NCBI GenBank assembly: GCA_018389105.1 | Contig: JACATO010000059.1 | Coordinates: 558,001-622,000, forward strand | Direction: 5' to 3' | Source of the DNA: Nautilus pompilius | Lineage: Eukaryota > Mollusca > Cephalopoda > Nautilida > Nautilidae | DNA length: 64,000 nt | Part shown: positions 61,901 through 64,000 of the stretch, one piece after another | Position numbering within the stretch: position 1 is the first letter of the stretch | Layout of the letters: the number at the start of each line of letters is the position of its first letter | Notes under the pieces: generated by a model | The model's database searches: none | What the model was told of the DNA's origin: nothing | Seen by the model: only the letters and a program-made list of their open reading frames with translations | Translations under genes and position numbers: made by a program

Positions 61901-62917
61901 ATGAGAAAAATGCACTTAAAATGTGTTTATATATCCTTTTTTACTGAAGCCTCTGTTACTCTTGTAGTTACAAAAATAGATGCTGTTAGAATTTGTTTTA
62001 AATTTTATTTAAATTATGAAGTTGTAAATTACTTATCAATTTTCTGTAAATATGTTAACTTTTTAGAGAACACTAAGTGACCTTTATTTTATATCATCAG
62101 TTCTGTTTTATTATTAAATCAGCAAAAAATTTTTTTGCACTGCTATGTTTGGATGGAGCCTCTGAATCTTATACCCTGACTGACACCAGCCAAATCAGTC
62201 AGTTGTTCTAACTGTATGAGGCATTTACAAATGAGCATTGCGAAATGCTCTATGGTAACACTATTAGATTACTTGGTGTTTTGTAACTGTACTCATCATT
62301 GTTCTTACATGTTCAACATCCTTCACTAATACATACTTTAAATTTATGAAACACTATACTGGTTTCAGAAATTTTCCTGTGCATGTCATGTAGATAGTCT
62401 TTTTTTCTGGGGTTTTAAGTTGTACATTTTTATGAGAATCTTTGTATTAAAAGAAATATCTAATAACTGAATTACTATAATGTGTATTGAGCTAACAGTT
62501 TACATTTAAACAAACGGGATTTTAGCCCAAGGCATTATTTGAGCGACTATCCTGATCTTCTATCAGAGCACAAAATCATTTGATCATTTGCTGGAAGAGG
62601 ATTTGGTAACAACATAAATTTCATTGTCTTTTTTTCGTGTTTGTATTATCAGTTAAAATGATAGAGCAAGAGAGTTGGTGTAATGCAAGTTACATAAATC
62701 TAATAATTCATCATATTATGGACTTATAATACTAGTAAATATTTTTACTGCAGTATTGTAAAATATACATCGTTTATGTCTGTTATGTTAGATCTTGCAT
62801 TATGTACACATTTGGCTATATTTTTTAACTTTTCAGGAATTGTGTGCAAACTATCTTTCTGTGATTGAGAAATATGAAATTTTACCTGAAATTCAATTTC
62901 CAGAATATTTAAACTGA
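1863..62917 (+). CDS. MCF2L: DBS/MCF2L-family Rho guanine-nucleotide exchange factor (whole gene span, 5' end outside window)
   Basis: Twenty-three exons plus alternative 3' exons join in frame into a protein with CRAL-TRIO (residues about 1-146 of the visible part), spectrin-type helices (147-500), Gln/Ser-rich linker (510-555), DH (557-747), PH (about 755-873), acidic linker (874-971) and SH3 (about 976-1030). This order is diagnostic of the MCF2/MCF2L/MCF2L2 group. Signature stretches are [10 protein letters not shown] and LTKDVGG (CRAL-TRIO), [11 protein letters not shown] (spectrin region), [20 protein letters not shown] (DH conserved region 3) and [10 protein letters not shown] (SH3). 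Family knowledge: DBS proteins load GTP onto Rho GTPases such as RhoA and Cdc42 at membranes, with phosphoinositide binding by PH and autoinhibition through the N-terminal half. The start codon and the first part of CRAL-TRIO are missing because they lie upstream of base 1. The symbol denotes the family; one-to-one orthology with a particular vertebrate paralogue cannot be claimed. Confidence 0.93.
1978..6338. other. Intron 1
   Basis: This 4.4-kb AT-rich intron contains a degraded pogo/Tigger-like transposon at about 2600-3990. A 122-codon open frame on the - strand at 5738-6106 matches nothing I recognise and is probably chance or old repeat. No in-frame cassette exon was seen. Confidence 0.7.
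2600..3990 (-). mobile_element. pogo/Tigger-like DNA transposon remnant (copy 1)
   Basis: On the - strand, bases about 3077-3106 read [10 protein letters not shown], the block around a catalytic Asp in Tigger/Jerky-type transposases. Immediately before it in element order lie [13 protein letters not shown]-like and KKLLLFVI-like pieces in the expected order, and after it a [12 protein letters not shown]-like piece that corresponds to the family's 'PPNTTS...QPMDQG'. Stops and shifts are numerous, so it is inactive. Ends are estimated; terminal repeats were not identified. Confidence 0.7.
6339..6429 (+). CDS. MCF2L: MCF2L exon B (CRAL-TRIO)
   Basis: The acceptor ctctttacag|a and donor gca|gtaagt give a 91-base exon that completes the Ala codon and ends in phase 0. 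It encodes [17 protein letters not shown] followed by [13 protein letters not shown]. The 'GFVIVVDRR' beta strand and following helix match 'GFILVIDRRRDKW' of vertebrate DBS, part of the CRAL-TRIO ligand-binding core. Confidence 0.94.
6430..7003. other. Intron 2
   Basis: AT-rich intron with a polypyrimidine tract (aatttttttt) before the cag acceptor. No repeat or additional exon is apparent. Confidence 0.75.
7004..7117 (+). CDS. MCF2L: MCF2L exon C (CRAL-TRIO)
   Basis: The exon is 38 whole codons, phase 0 to phase 0, with borders ttttcag|atg and aaa|gtgagt. It encodes [20 protein letters not shown] and [18 protein letters not shown]. '[12 protein letters not shown]' corresponds to 'PTGFFQRTLSDI' in vertebrate DBS. 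The ATG at the first codon is an ordinary internal Met, not a start. Confidence 0.95.
7118..7805. other. Intron 3
   Basis: AT-rich intron; nothing recognisable beyond the splice signals. Confidence 0.75.
7806..7922 (+). CDS. MCF2L: MCF2L exon D (CRAL-TRIO, C-terminal part)
   Basis: Thirty-nine whole codons with borders gattcag|gtt and gct|gtaagt. The exon encodes [20 protein letters not shown] then [19 protein letters not shown]. The 'LT.D.GG' motif followed by a Trp-containing segment is the conserved end of Sec14-like domains in this family. The following intron is only 277 bases. Confidence 0.95.
8200..8459 (+). CDS. MCF2L: MCF2L exon E (end of CRAL-TRIO, first spectrin-type helices)
   Basis: At 260 bases this is the longest single exon, with borders acatttag|gcc and gaaag|gtacat. 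It starts in phase 0 and ends with two bases of an Arg codon. It encodes [20 protein letters not shown], then [20 protein letters not shown] and [16 protein letters not shown]. The 'ETE.PNDV' motif is shared with vertebrate DBS ('ETELPNDV'), and the rest is amphipathic helix typical of the spectrin-repeat region. Confidence 0.94.
8460..10654. other. Intron 5
   Basis: This 2.2-kb intron holds a degraded Tc1-like transposon at about 9290-10340, a (GT)n run near 10608-10622 and a pyrimidine/C-rich tract before its acceptor. The 8700-9110 segment has several open frames but no recognisable family. Confidence 0.7.
9290..10240 (-). mobile_element. Tc1-like transposon remnant, nearly full-length transposase region
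   Basis: On the - strand a start-like MAPNGEV lies at about 10211-10231 and resembles Tc1 transposase N-termini. [10 protein letters not shown] at 9564-9593 is the Tc1 'QDNDPKHT' catalytic block, and a C-terminal [12 protein letters not shown]-like piece lies near 9330-9370. The order and spacing fit one element of about 1 kb. It is interrupted many times and inactive. The terminal inverted repeats were not resolved. Confidence 0.72.
10655..10769 (+). CDS. MCF2L: MCF2L exon F (spectrin-type region)
   Basis: The acceptor ccccacag|a and donor ctt|gtaagt leave an exon that completes an Arg codon and ends in phase 0. It encodes [20 protein letters not shown] and [18 protein letters not shown]. 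'FD.FW..H...L.QCLQLR.FE' is almost identical to vertebrate DBS, one of the best-conserved helices of the spectrin region. Confidence 0.96.
11123..11430 (-). mobile_element. tRNA-type SINE (copy 1)
   Basis: The copy begins with a (cat)n run and has a body around cctttccagtgagaaactag that recurs at 20490 (cctttccaatgtgaaattag). At the right end, the reverse complement contains agtttgactccc, resembling a pol III B box, so the tRNA-like head is at high coordinates and the element is on the - strand. The internal 'agaaaccc..agctggg' piece resembles central domains of widespread metazoan SINEs. The family name is unknown to me. Confidence 0.6.
13130..13360 (+). mobile_element. Penelope-like element fragment (GIY-YIG endonuclease)
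   Basis: Bases 13217-13270 read [18 protein letters not shown], preceded by a Cys-containing FPCSFKQ. This fits the C-terminal GIY-YIG endonuclease of Penelope-like retroelements (typical pattern 'C..C...YVGET...L..R..EH'). Only this short piece is recognisable; no reverse transcriptase was found upstream. Confidence 0.55.
14580..14702 (+). CDS. MCF2L: MCF2L exon G (spectrin-type region)
   Basis: Forty-one whole codons, phase 0 at both ends, with borders tttgatag|ctt and ttg|gtaagt. It encodes [40 protein letters not shown] and L. It aligns with the DBS helix 'FTDIGNSLAHVEHLLRDLASFEEK'. Because both ends are phase 0, cassette exons of whole codons could be inserted after it; see 18446-18484. 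Confidence 0.95.
15340..16060 (+). mobile_element. Tc1-like transposon remnant
   Basis: Bases 15515-15556 read [14 protein letters not shown], the Tc1 'SDESRF..FGSDG' block around the first catalytic Asp. Further along, pieces like KETGPIY and YLDI follow as in Tc1 transposases ('GTGPLYRIEGIMN...YLDIL'). The reading frame is broken repeatedly. This is the only clear Tc1 copy on the + strand here. Confidence 0.72.
18446..18484 (+). CDS. MCF2L: Candidate cassette exon, 39 nt, phase 0 (MCF2L spectrin region)
   Basis: The segment has an acceptor tttattaacag|aag and a donor atgcag|gtaaag. It is exactly 13 codons, [13 protein letters not shown], with no stop, and sits between exons that end and start in phase 0. 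Inclusion would give [22 protein letters not shown] without disturbing the frame. The upstream pyrimidine tract is modest and I know no homologous insert in vertebrate DBS, so this is an inference from splice signals and phase. Confidence 0.42.
19386..19710. repeat. 65-bp tandem repeat, about 5 copies
   Basis: The block gtcattgttatctgtgttgg recurs at 19386, 19451, 19516, 19581 and 19646, exactly 65 bases apart. Copies 2 and 3 carry gatattgatgtc and copies 4 and 5 gatcttgatgtc at their start. The last unit diverges after about 40 bases. Near-identity between copies indicates recent expansion. Confidence 0.95.
20440..20780 (-). mobile_element. tRNA-type SINE (copy 2)
   Basis: This copy shares the body of the copy at 11123 (cctttccaatgtgaaattag, then an aaaccc-containing segment). 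Its reverse complement at the right end contains agttcaaatctcag, an excellent pol III B box, preceded by an A-box-like tagtctaatggttat. That marks the tRNA-derived head and puts the element on the - strand. A gtggaaggaaactggagtaa segment resembles central SINE domains known from several animal phyla. Confidence 0.7.
20887..20925 (+). CDS. MCF2L: Second exon-like 39-nt segment (MCF2L, tentative)
   Basis: After the acceptor-like ttattatcag and before the strong donor atgcag|gtgagt lie 13 open codons, [13 protein letters not shown], in phase 0. It has the same length, phase and ending (MQ, cag|gt) as the segment at 18446. It may be an alternative or a chance pairing of splice-like signals; other AGs upstream would give lengths that break the frame. 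Confidence 0.22.
22007..22198 (+). CDS. MCF2L: MCF2L exon H (spectrin-type region)
   Basis: Sixty-four whole codons, borders tttttcag|aaa and cgg|gtaatc. It encodes [40 protein letters not shown] and a further basic helix with [13 protein letters not shown]. 'GEQLI...[17 protein letters not shown]' is nearly invariant in DBS/MCF2 proteins, making this one of the most diagnostic exons. The donor gtaatc is weaker than average. Confidence 0.97.
22199..24823. other. Intron 8
   Basis: AT-rich intron of 2.6 kb. A (GT/GC)n run lies near 22376-22408. A 24200-24480 segment has overlapping open frames and shares a 'cttattcccaca' piece with 35540, perhaps an old repeat, but no family can be named. Confidence 0.65.
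24824..25015 (+). CDS. MCF2L: MCF2L exon I (spectrin-type region)
   Basis: Sixty-four whole codons, borders ggtttcaag|gca and agg|gtaggt. It encodes [20 protein letters not shown], a Gly-rich turn, and [20 protein letters not shown] followed by [15 protein letters not shown]. It aligns with DBS 'MKWCDEGIYLLASQPVDKCQSQDGAE.AL.EIEKFLETG'. Confidence 0.96.
25016..26749. other. Intron 9
   Basis: AT-rich intron of 1.7 kb with a purine run near 26166-26185 and an AT palindrome at 26341-26364. No exon or transposon was recognised. Confidence 0.7.
26750..26959 (+). CDS. MCF2L: MCF2L exon J (last spectrin helix and basic linker)
   Basis: Seventy whole codons, borders catacacag|gtt and agg|gtagga. 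It encodes [40 protein letters not shown] and a Lys/Gln-rich tail. The 'R..SL.K....QTRPVQ.V.P.P' motif is shared with vertebrate DBS ('RRQASLKKLAARQTRPVQPVAPRP') and marks the passage from spectrin region to linker. The exon is clearly richer in G+C than its surroundings. Confidence 0.96.
26960..30611. other. Intron 10
   Basis: This 3.7-kb intron begins with a 19-bp unit repeated about three times (26985-27041). The open frame of the exon runs through the donor to 27064. The remainder is AT-rich, with no repeat family or exon recognised. Confidence 0.7.
26985..27041. repeat. 19-bp short tandem repeat, 3 units
   Basis: The unit gcctgcttcttgttggtca starts at 26985 and 27004, with an imperfect third unit from 27023. 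It lies 26 bases beyond the exon J donor in a G+C-rich stretch. Confidence 0.85.
30612..30751 (+). CDS. MCF2L: MCF2L exon K (Gln/Ser-rich linker)
   Basis: The acceptor ttattttcag|cat and donor cagag|gttagt enclose 140 bases, phase 0 to phase 2. It encodes [20 protein letters not shown], then [20 protein letters not shown] and DMQDRQR. It joins directly to the DH domain ([11 protein letters not shown]). The low-complexity linker is poorly conserved in the family, so support rests on borders, phase and open frame. Confidence 0.88.
31200..34160 (+). mobile_element. Gypsy-family LTR retrotransposon fossil (broken)
   Basis: Pieces of a Gypsy polyprotein occur in the correct order on the + strand: a gag part with a CCHC-type zinc knuckle (near 31670-31730), reverse transcriptase (about 32300-32900), RNase H (about 33000-33420), the integrase zinc-binding region (about 33590-33830) and a C-terminal pol tail (about 34020-34156). 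It is broken, with many breaks and parts missing. No convincing LTR pair was found, although an aataaagatggcgg piece near 34745 looks like the kind of sequence found in LTRs. The decay suggests an old insertion. Confidence 0.8.
36650..37560 (-). mobile_element. Tc1-like transposon remnant
   Basis: On the - strand a start-like MPRRVDDPD (near 37525-37553) is followed by pieces with the Tc1 order. These include [11 protein letters not shown] around 36910-36945 (equivalent to 'QEDNAPIHTA') and a C-terminal [14 protein letters not shown] at 36739-36780. Many stops and shifts show it is inactive. Terminal inverted repeats were not identified. Confidence 0.7.
37892..37958 (+). CDS. MCF2L: MCF2L exon L (start of DH domain)
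   Basis: The acceptor tttttctag|g follows a long T tract; the donor is tgg|gtaaga. The exon is 67 bases, completing an Arg codon and ending in phase 0. It encodes [20 protein letters not shown] and LW. This is conserved region 1 of the DH domain: 'EL..TE..YV.EL' contains the conserved Glu that contacts switch I of the GTPase in Dbl GEFs. Confidence 0.96.
38098..38132. repeat. AT-rich palindrome
   Basis: The 35 bases read ttttaaaaa, an alternating (AT)n core, then ataattttaaaa, nearly self-complementary about the core. It may form a hairpin or cruciform; it lies 140 bases after the exon L donor. Confidence 0.85.
40050..41720 (-). mobile_element. pogo/Tigger-like DNA transposon remnant (copy 2)
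   Basis: On the - strand NVDET (41201-41215) is the Tigger catalytic block, followed in order by [28 protein letters not shown] (about 40985-41015) and [13 protein letters not shown] (about 40870-40910), which correspond to Tigger 'DNAPGHP' and 'PMDQGVIATFKAY'. [10 protein letters not shown]-like C-terminal part lies near 40610. Low-coordinate sequence (ttataagttggggttaaatt, 40126) resembles the non-coding end of such elements. The frames are broken repeatedly. Confidence 0.78.
42640..42755 (+). CDS. MCF2L: MCF2L exon M (DH domain)
   Basis: The borders are ttgtttcag|ggt and aatga|gtaagt; 116 bases, phase 0 to phase 2. It encodes [20 protein letters not shown] and [20 protein letters not shown]. 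'LFGN...IY.FHN' matches the DBS segment 'DVLFGNMEEIYHFHNR'. Confidence 0.96.
42756..46373. other. Intron 13
   Basis: AT-rich intron of 3.6 kb. The 43120-43700 and 45240-45960 parts have longer open frames on both strands but no recognisable family. A tgaccttttgacct pair lies near 46098. No exon was seen. Confidence 0.65.
46374..46443 (+). CDS. MCF2L: MCF2L exon N (DH domain)
   Basis: Borders gttttttcag|t and agg|gtaagt; 70 bases that complete an Asp codon and end in phase 0. It encodes [20 protein letters not shown] and VNR, equivalent to 'IFLRELENYTDCPELVGRCFLER' in vertebrate DBS. Confidence 0.96.
46697..46792 (+). CDS. MCF2L: MCF2L exon O (DH domain)
   Basis: Thirty-two whole codons, borders ttattag|atg and aag|gtagca. 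It encodes [20 protein letters not shown] and [12 protein letters not shown]; '[15 protein letters not shown]' is nearly identical to vertebrate DBS. The acceptor follows a 40-base C/T-rich tract. Confidence 0.97.
47001..47093 (+). CDS. MCF2L: MCF2L exon P (DH domain, conserved region 3)
   Basis: Thirty-one whole codons, borders attattccag|gag and aag|gtaaaa. It encodes [20 protein letters not shown] then [11 protein letters not shown]. '[17 protein letters not shown]' is the catalytic helix shared by nearly all Dbl-family GEFs; it packs against the switch regions of the GTPase. Confidence 0.98.
47094..47546. other. Intron 16
   Basis: Short AT-rich intron ending in a good tttctttcag acceptor; nothing else noted. 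Confidence 0.75.
47547..47675 (+). CDS. MCF2L: MCF2L exon Q (end of DH domain)
   Basis: Forty-three whole codons, borders tttctttcag|gaa and gag|gtgaga. It encodes [20 protein letters not shown] and a last DH helix [20 protein letters not shown] then GFE. It matches DBS 'EMLKYSRN..G..DLQEALSSILGILKAVNDSMH...I.GY'. Confidence 0.97.
47676..48607. other. Intron 17
   Basis: AT-rich intron of 0.9 kb. It contains an upstream alternative acceptor (tatctatcag|gca at 48586/48587), in frame with the one used for exon R. Confidence 0.7.
48608..48814 (+). CDS. MCF2L: MCF2L exon R (DH-PH junction, first PH strands)
   Basis: Sixty-nine whole codons with borders tttgcacag|gga and aag|gtgggt. It encodes [20 protein letters not shown], then [20 protein letters not shown] and [11 protein letters not shown]. 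'LGKLLMQ.SF.VWT.HK' and '[16 protein letters not shown]' of DBS are both present. An alternative acceptor 21 bases upstream would add seven residues (ASSGFAQ) without changing frame, so the start may be 48587 in some transcripts. Confidence 0.95.
48815..49351. other. Intron 18
   Basis: AT-rich intron of 0.5 kb ending in ttctctttctttag; nothing else recognised. Confidence 0.75.
49352..49444 (+). CDS. MCF2L: MCF2L exon S (PH domain)
   Basis: Thirty-one whole codons, borders tctttctttag|aca and caa|gtgagt. It encodes [20 protein letters not shown] and [11 protein letters not shown], matching DBS 'VGITENVKGDAKKFEIWYNAREEVYIVQ', the later beta strands of the PH domain. Confidence 0.97.
49650..50280. 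other. G+C/CpG-rich insert of unknown origin
   Basis: The left part carries irregular repeats of (g)ccatgcc at about 49670-49745, then CpG-rich sequence with gggaattttcc (49831-49841, resembling a Rel/NF-kB site) and tgcgcgtgcgca (49867-49878, resembling an NRF1 site). The right part is AT-rich with another CpG cluster (gcttcgcaccgtgactgcac) near 50219. It could be a solo terminal repeat, a non-autonomous transposon or a regulatory element; no family can be named. Confidence 0.45.
50280..51010 (-). mobile_element. Tc1-like transposon remnant
   Basis: On the - strand [13 protein letters not shown] at about 50707-50745 is the Tc1 '[10 protein letters not shown]' block, and [13 protein letters not shown] at about 50478-50516 corresponds to 'NDPKHTAK...KW'. 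An [12 protein letters not shown]-like piece follows. The order fits one - strand element; it has multiple interruptions. Confidence 0.75.
51794..51872 (+). CDS. MCF2L: MCF2L exon T (PH domain C-terminal helix)
   Basis: Borders tatcatttcag|gcc and aagag|gtttgt; 79 bases, phase 0 to phase 1. It encodes [20 protein letters not shown] then QFDKLR. '[10 protein letters not shown]' is the closing alpha helix of the PH domain with its invariant Trp ('AWVNEIRKVL' in DBS). The donor gtttgt is unusually weak, but the phase 1 join to the next exon keeps the frame open. Confidence 0.94.
51873..52500. other. Intron 20
   Basis: AT-rich intron of 0.6 kb with a strong tttttctctcatttctag acceptor; nothing else recognised. 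Confidence 0.75.
52501..52579 (+). CDS. MCF2L: MCF2L exon U (PH-SH3 linker)
   Basis: Borders catttctag|tg and ggcag|gtaggt; phase 1 to phase 2. It completes a Val codon and encodes [20 protein letters not shown] then ESVEG. Hydrophilic, helix-forming linker; support is from splice signals, phase and open frame. Confidence 0.87.
52580..53283. other. Intron 21
   Basis: AT-rich intron of 0.7 kb that ends in a tandem ctgcagcag acceptor. No repeat family recognised. Confidence 0.75.
53284..53497 (+). CDS. MCF2L: MCF2L exon V (Ser-rich/acidic linker)
   Basis: The acceptor is cctctctgcag|cag with a second AG three bases on; the donor gag|gtaaga. The 214 bases complete a Ser codon and end in phase 0. 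It encodes [20 protein letters not shown], then a stretch with [20 protein letters not shown]. The acidic '[14 protein letters not shown]' block corresponds to DBS 'DGGWSSAEEQINSSDAEED', a conserved motif before SH3. Confidence 0.95.
53498..54160. other. Intron 22
   Basis: Intron of 0.7 kb with a (CA)n(CT)n microsatellite just past the donor (53515-53545) and a slightly G+C-rich stretch with cgcgcgtg near 53962. No exon recognised. Confidence 0.75.
53515..53549. repeat. (CA)n/(CT)n microsatellite
   Basis: A run of cacacaca followed by about ten ct units, directly after the exon V donor. Confidence 0.9.
54161..54383 (+). CDS. MCF2L: MCF2L exon W (SH3 domain)
   Basis: Borders ttggttttag|cct and atag|gtaaat; 223 bases, phase 0 to phase 1. 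It encodes a complete SH3 domain: [20 protein letters not shown] (the ALYDY/RT-loop equivalent and diverging turn), [20 protein letters not shown] with the paired Trp, and [12 protein letters not shown] with the final GWVPS.Y motif. A Pro/Ser-rich tail [10 protein letters not shown] follows. The exon ends one base into a codon, and several downstream acceptors fit that phase. Confidence 0.97.
54653..54725 (+). CDS. MCF2L: MCF2L alternative exon X1 (C-terminal tail type 1)
   Basis: The acceptor tttattcacag|ct fits phase 1 from the SH3 exon and the donor aatac|gtaaga leaves phase 2. It encodes [20 protein letters not shown] then FCN. Ending in phase 2, it is compatible with the exon at 56246 and not with the one at 59681, where it would hit a stop after a few codons. 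If the donor is not used, a stop follows at 54727-54729. Confidence 0.72.
54726..56245. other. Intron between alternative tail exons
   Basis: AT-rich 1.5 kb without recognisable repeat or exon. Confidence 0.65.
56246..56282 (+). CDS. MCF2L: MCF2L alternative terminal exon X2, ends GFRRDI
   Basis: The acceptor gactgttttcag|t fits phase 2 from exon X1. The frame reads [12 protein letters not shown] and stops at 56280-56282. The 56245-56330 stretch is distinctly richer in G+C than its surroundings, as expected of exonic sequence. Some 260 bases further an aataaa (56543) could serve polyadenylation. I infer a short isoform ending here; no transcript supports it yet. Confidence 0.6.
56543..56548 (+). 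terminator. Candidate polyadenylation signal for tail type 1
   Basis: An aataaa hexamer about 260 bases after the GFRRDI stop codon. Such hexamers are frequent in AT-rich DNA, so its use is uncertain. Confidence 0.35.
57346..57630 (-). CDS. Possible first exon of a nested antisense gene in a CpG-containing island
   Basis: On the - strand an open frame of 63 codons runs from Met at 57537, with an inner Met at 57519. It contains [20 protein letters not shown], then [20 protein letters not shown] and [11 protein letters not shown]. It runs into tgcag|gtgagt, a perfect donor, at about 57351/57350. About ten CpGs and balanced base composition set it off from the AT-rich surroundings, as at an unmethylated promoter. 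I recognise no family and found no obvious next exon. The alternative is a piece of an inserted repeat or captured gene fragment. Confidence 0.35.
59681..59772 (+). CDS. MCF2L: MCF2L exon Y (C-terminal tail types 2 and 3; ends ETTV if read through)
   Basis: The acceptor, a T-rich tract ending ttccag|at, fits phase 1 directly from the SH3 exon and completes an Asp codon. It encodes [20 protein letters not shown] and LTGLADETT. Reading on gives Val and TGA (59767-59772), so the C-terminus is ETTV, a class I PDZ-ligand consensus (S/T-X-V). The same bases gtatga are a plausible donor at 59767, in phase 0, leading to the 12-nt exon at 60582. The same exon can thus end two ways. Confidence 0.75.
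59773..60581. other. 3' UTR of the ETTV form / intron of the longer form
   Basis: AT-rich 0.8 kb. It would be 3' UTR when the exon Y donor is unused and an intron when it is used. It ends in a strong polypyrimidine tract ttttttttcttcttag. Confidence 0.6.
60582..60593 (+). CDS. MCF2L: MCF2L candidate 12-nt microexon (SDVQ)
   Basis: Twelve bases, agtgatgtccag, lie between a very strong acceptor (tttttttttcttcttag) and a donor cag|gtatgg. They encode SDVQ in phase 0, matching the phase-0 donor of exon Y (ACA|GTATGA) and the phase-0 start of the last exon. Either inclusion or skipping keeps the frame. Long pyrimidine tracts are typical of regulated microexons. Confidence 0.55.
60594..62836. other. 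Last coding intron
   Basis: AT-rich 2.2 kb, no repeat family recognised. An aataaa at 60846 could end the ETTV transcript. Confidence 0.6.
60846..60851 (+). terminator. Candidate polyadenylation signal for the ETTV form
   Basis: An aataaa about 1.1 kb after the ETTV stop. Use is uncertain in this AT-rich context. Confidence 0.3.
62837..62917 (+). CDS. MCF2L: MCF2L candidate terminal exon Z, ends FPEYLN
   Basis: The acceptor acttttcag|gaa opens a phase-0 frame of 26 codons: [20 protein letters not shown] then FPEYLN, with stop TGA at 62915-62917. Joined to exon Y with the microexon it reads ...[16 protein letters not shown]. The frame is open from the acceptor, phase matches and the peptide is balanced in composition, unlike random translations here. 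A cag|gtaaat donor lies only 17 bases after the stop (62934), so the 3' UTR may be spliced. Confidence 0.6.
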   Translation, partial: ELCANYLSVIEKYEILPEIQFPEYLN

Positions 62918-64000
62918 TGTTTCATTCGTACAGGTAAATTTTAAAAATAACTTTGAAATTACTTGTTATCAGTGTTTCATTTTAAATTTCCAGCTTACAG
63001 TAAAGGACCTTTGTTATGGTACATATTGTGTAATTCAAAAACCTGTAGTAGTAGTAGTATCTTTTTTTACAAATACAGTATGTAAAAAGAATGTTTTTGA
63101 TTGAACCTTCGAGTTAGTTTTTCACACTTTTTACTGCCCCTCCTTTAAACGTTTCTTTCCCAAGTTCATTACTCTGCATCAGAAAGTGGATGATAAGAGC
63201 TGGTTGCTGTTCTAACAGATCAAAAAGAAAAAAGCTATAAAAGTTTTTAACATTATTAAGTTGTGATATTTTATATTCATTACAAATAGGGGTTTGTTTG
63301 GTTACTCTCTGGTTAAAGTGATTACTTTCCCAAAAAAATTTTAAAAGGGGGTATAAATCAATTTCAAGGTGAAAAAATTATTATAAAAGTATTTACTTAA
63401 AGAATACAAAAATTAAATATTTTTTCAATTAAAAAGATTCTATATGTAAATAAATTGTCTTAATGGTTAAAATATATGATGAATTTAAATTTATAGTCAC
63501 TTTTGCTATATTCTGTTATCTTAAAATAAAATATCAATTTTTTAATGTATAGCTTGTTGATTTGCTTTTATATATTGAAAAATAAAAAGGACTGTTACTT
63601 TATCTAGATCTGATGCTCATTCCTACAAGTCTTAGGAGAAATATCCTAAAGACCAAGATTATCAAACTTGCTGCTGCTATTATAGACACGCAAAATTGTA
63701 CTGGCTTGCTTTCATCAGATATTTATATTACATTAACTTGTAGAAAGGGAAAATTCCTTTTACTTGTTTAATAGCTGGTTGTGCAAGTGATAGATTAGGA
63801 ATTGATAATCAGGACAGATATCTCCCATTAAAATATGAAAAACTATGTAATAAATATCAAGTTTGTGTTGATGGAGCCTTCAAAATTCTTTTACCTGCCA
63901 GCATCAAATGTTTTTTCTGTGATAACATATTGTAGAAAAACTAAAATGGAAAACATTGTGATATTAATTAGGCAAAAGGTGTATAATTTTTTTTAAAAAG
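62918..64000. other. 3' flank / possible 3' UTR
   Basis: AT-rich 1.1 kb with an aataaa at 63525-63530. No further coding exon, RNA gene or second gene was recognised before the window ends. Confidence 0.6.
63525..63530 (+). terminator. Candidate polyadenylation signal for the FPEYLN form
   Basis: An aataaa about 610 bases after the last stop codon. It would be used only if the transcript is not spliced at 62934. Confidence 0.3.

Noticed and set aside
1-64000. CRISPR arrays, operons, tRNA or rRNA genes
   Set aside because: None seen; the window is eukaryotic nuclear DNA, and the only tRNA-like sequences are the diverged heads of the SINE copies.

Overview
This window is a piece of animal nuclear genome carrying one large gene on the + strand. 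The DNA is strongly AT-rich, with short exons of 67-260 bases split by introns from about 0.2 to 7 kb. I read 23 consecutive constitutive exons with GT/AG borders and compatible phases. Joined, they encode about 1,045 residues of a Dbl-family Rho guanine-nucleotide exchange factor of the MCF2/MCF2L (DBL/DBS) group. The order is CRAL-TRIO (Sec14-like) domain, spectrin-type helical region, DH domain, PH domain, acidic/Ser-rich linker, SH3 domain. The 5' end (start codon, promoter, start of the CRAL-TRIO domain) lies before base 1. The sequence looks like an invertebrate bilaterian, by its divergence from vertebrate DBS and its many old Tc1/pogo-type transposons. An arthropod such as a chelicerate, or a mollusc, is possible, but the window does not settle it.

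Layout: 1-8.5 kb, CRAL-TRIO exons; 8.2-27 kb, spectrin region; 30.6 kb, a Gln-rich linker exon; 37.9-47.7 kb, the DH domain; 48.6-51.9 kb, the PH domain; 52.5-53.5 kb, linker; 54.2 kb, SH3; 54.6-62.9 kb, a region of alternative 3' ends. The introns hold degraded Tc1-like and pogo/Tigger-like DNA transposons, two copies of a tRNA-type SINE, a Penelope-like endonuclease fragment, one broken Gypsy fossil and a 65-bp tandem array.

The most interesting part is the 3' end. Past the SH3 exon the splice signals allow at least three C-termini: (i) two exons ending in GFRRDI; (ii) an exon ending ETTV, a class I PDZ-ligand consensus in which the unused splice donor itself encodes the last Val and the stop; (iii) splicing at that same donor through a 12-nt microexon to a last exon ending FPEYLN, in phase 0 throughout. 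In the middle of the gene, two in-frame 39-nt candidate cassette exons lie in the largest intron. A CpG-containing island at 57.3-57.6 kb holds an antisense open frame ending in a perfect splice donor, a possible first exon of a nested gene on the - strand.

The protein is expected to act on Rho-family GTPases. In this family the CRAL-TRIO and spectrin regions regulate and localise the protein, DH-PH catalyses exchange, and SH3 plus the variable tail recruit partners. All exon borders here were read by eye and have not been checked against transcripts.
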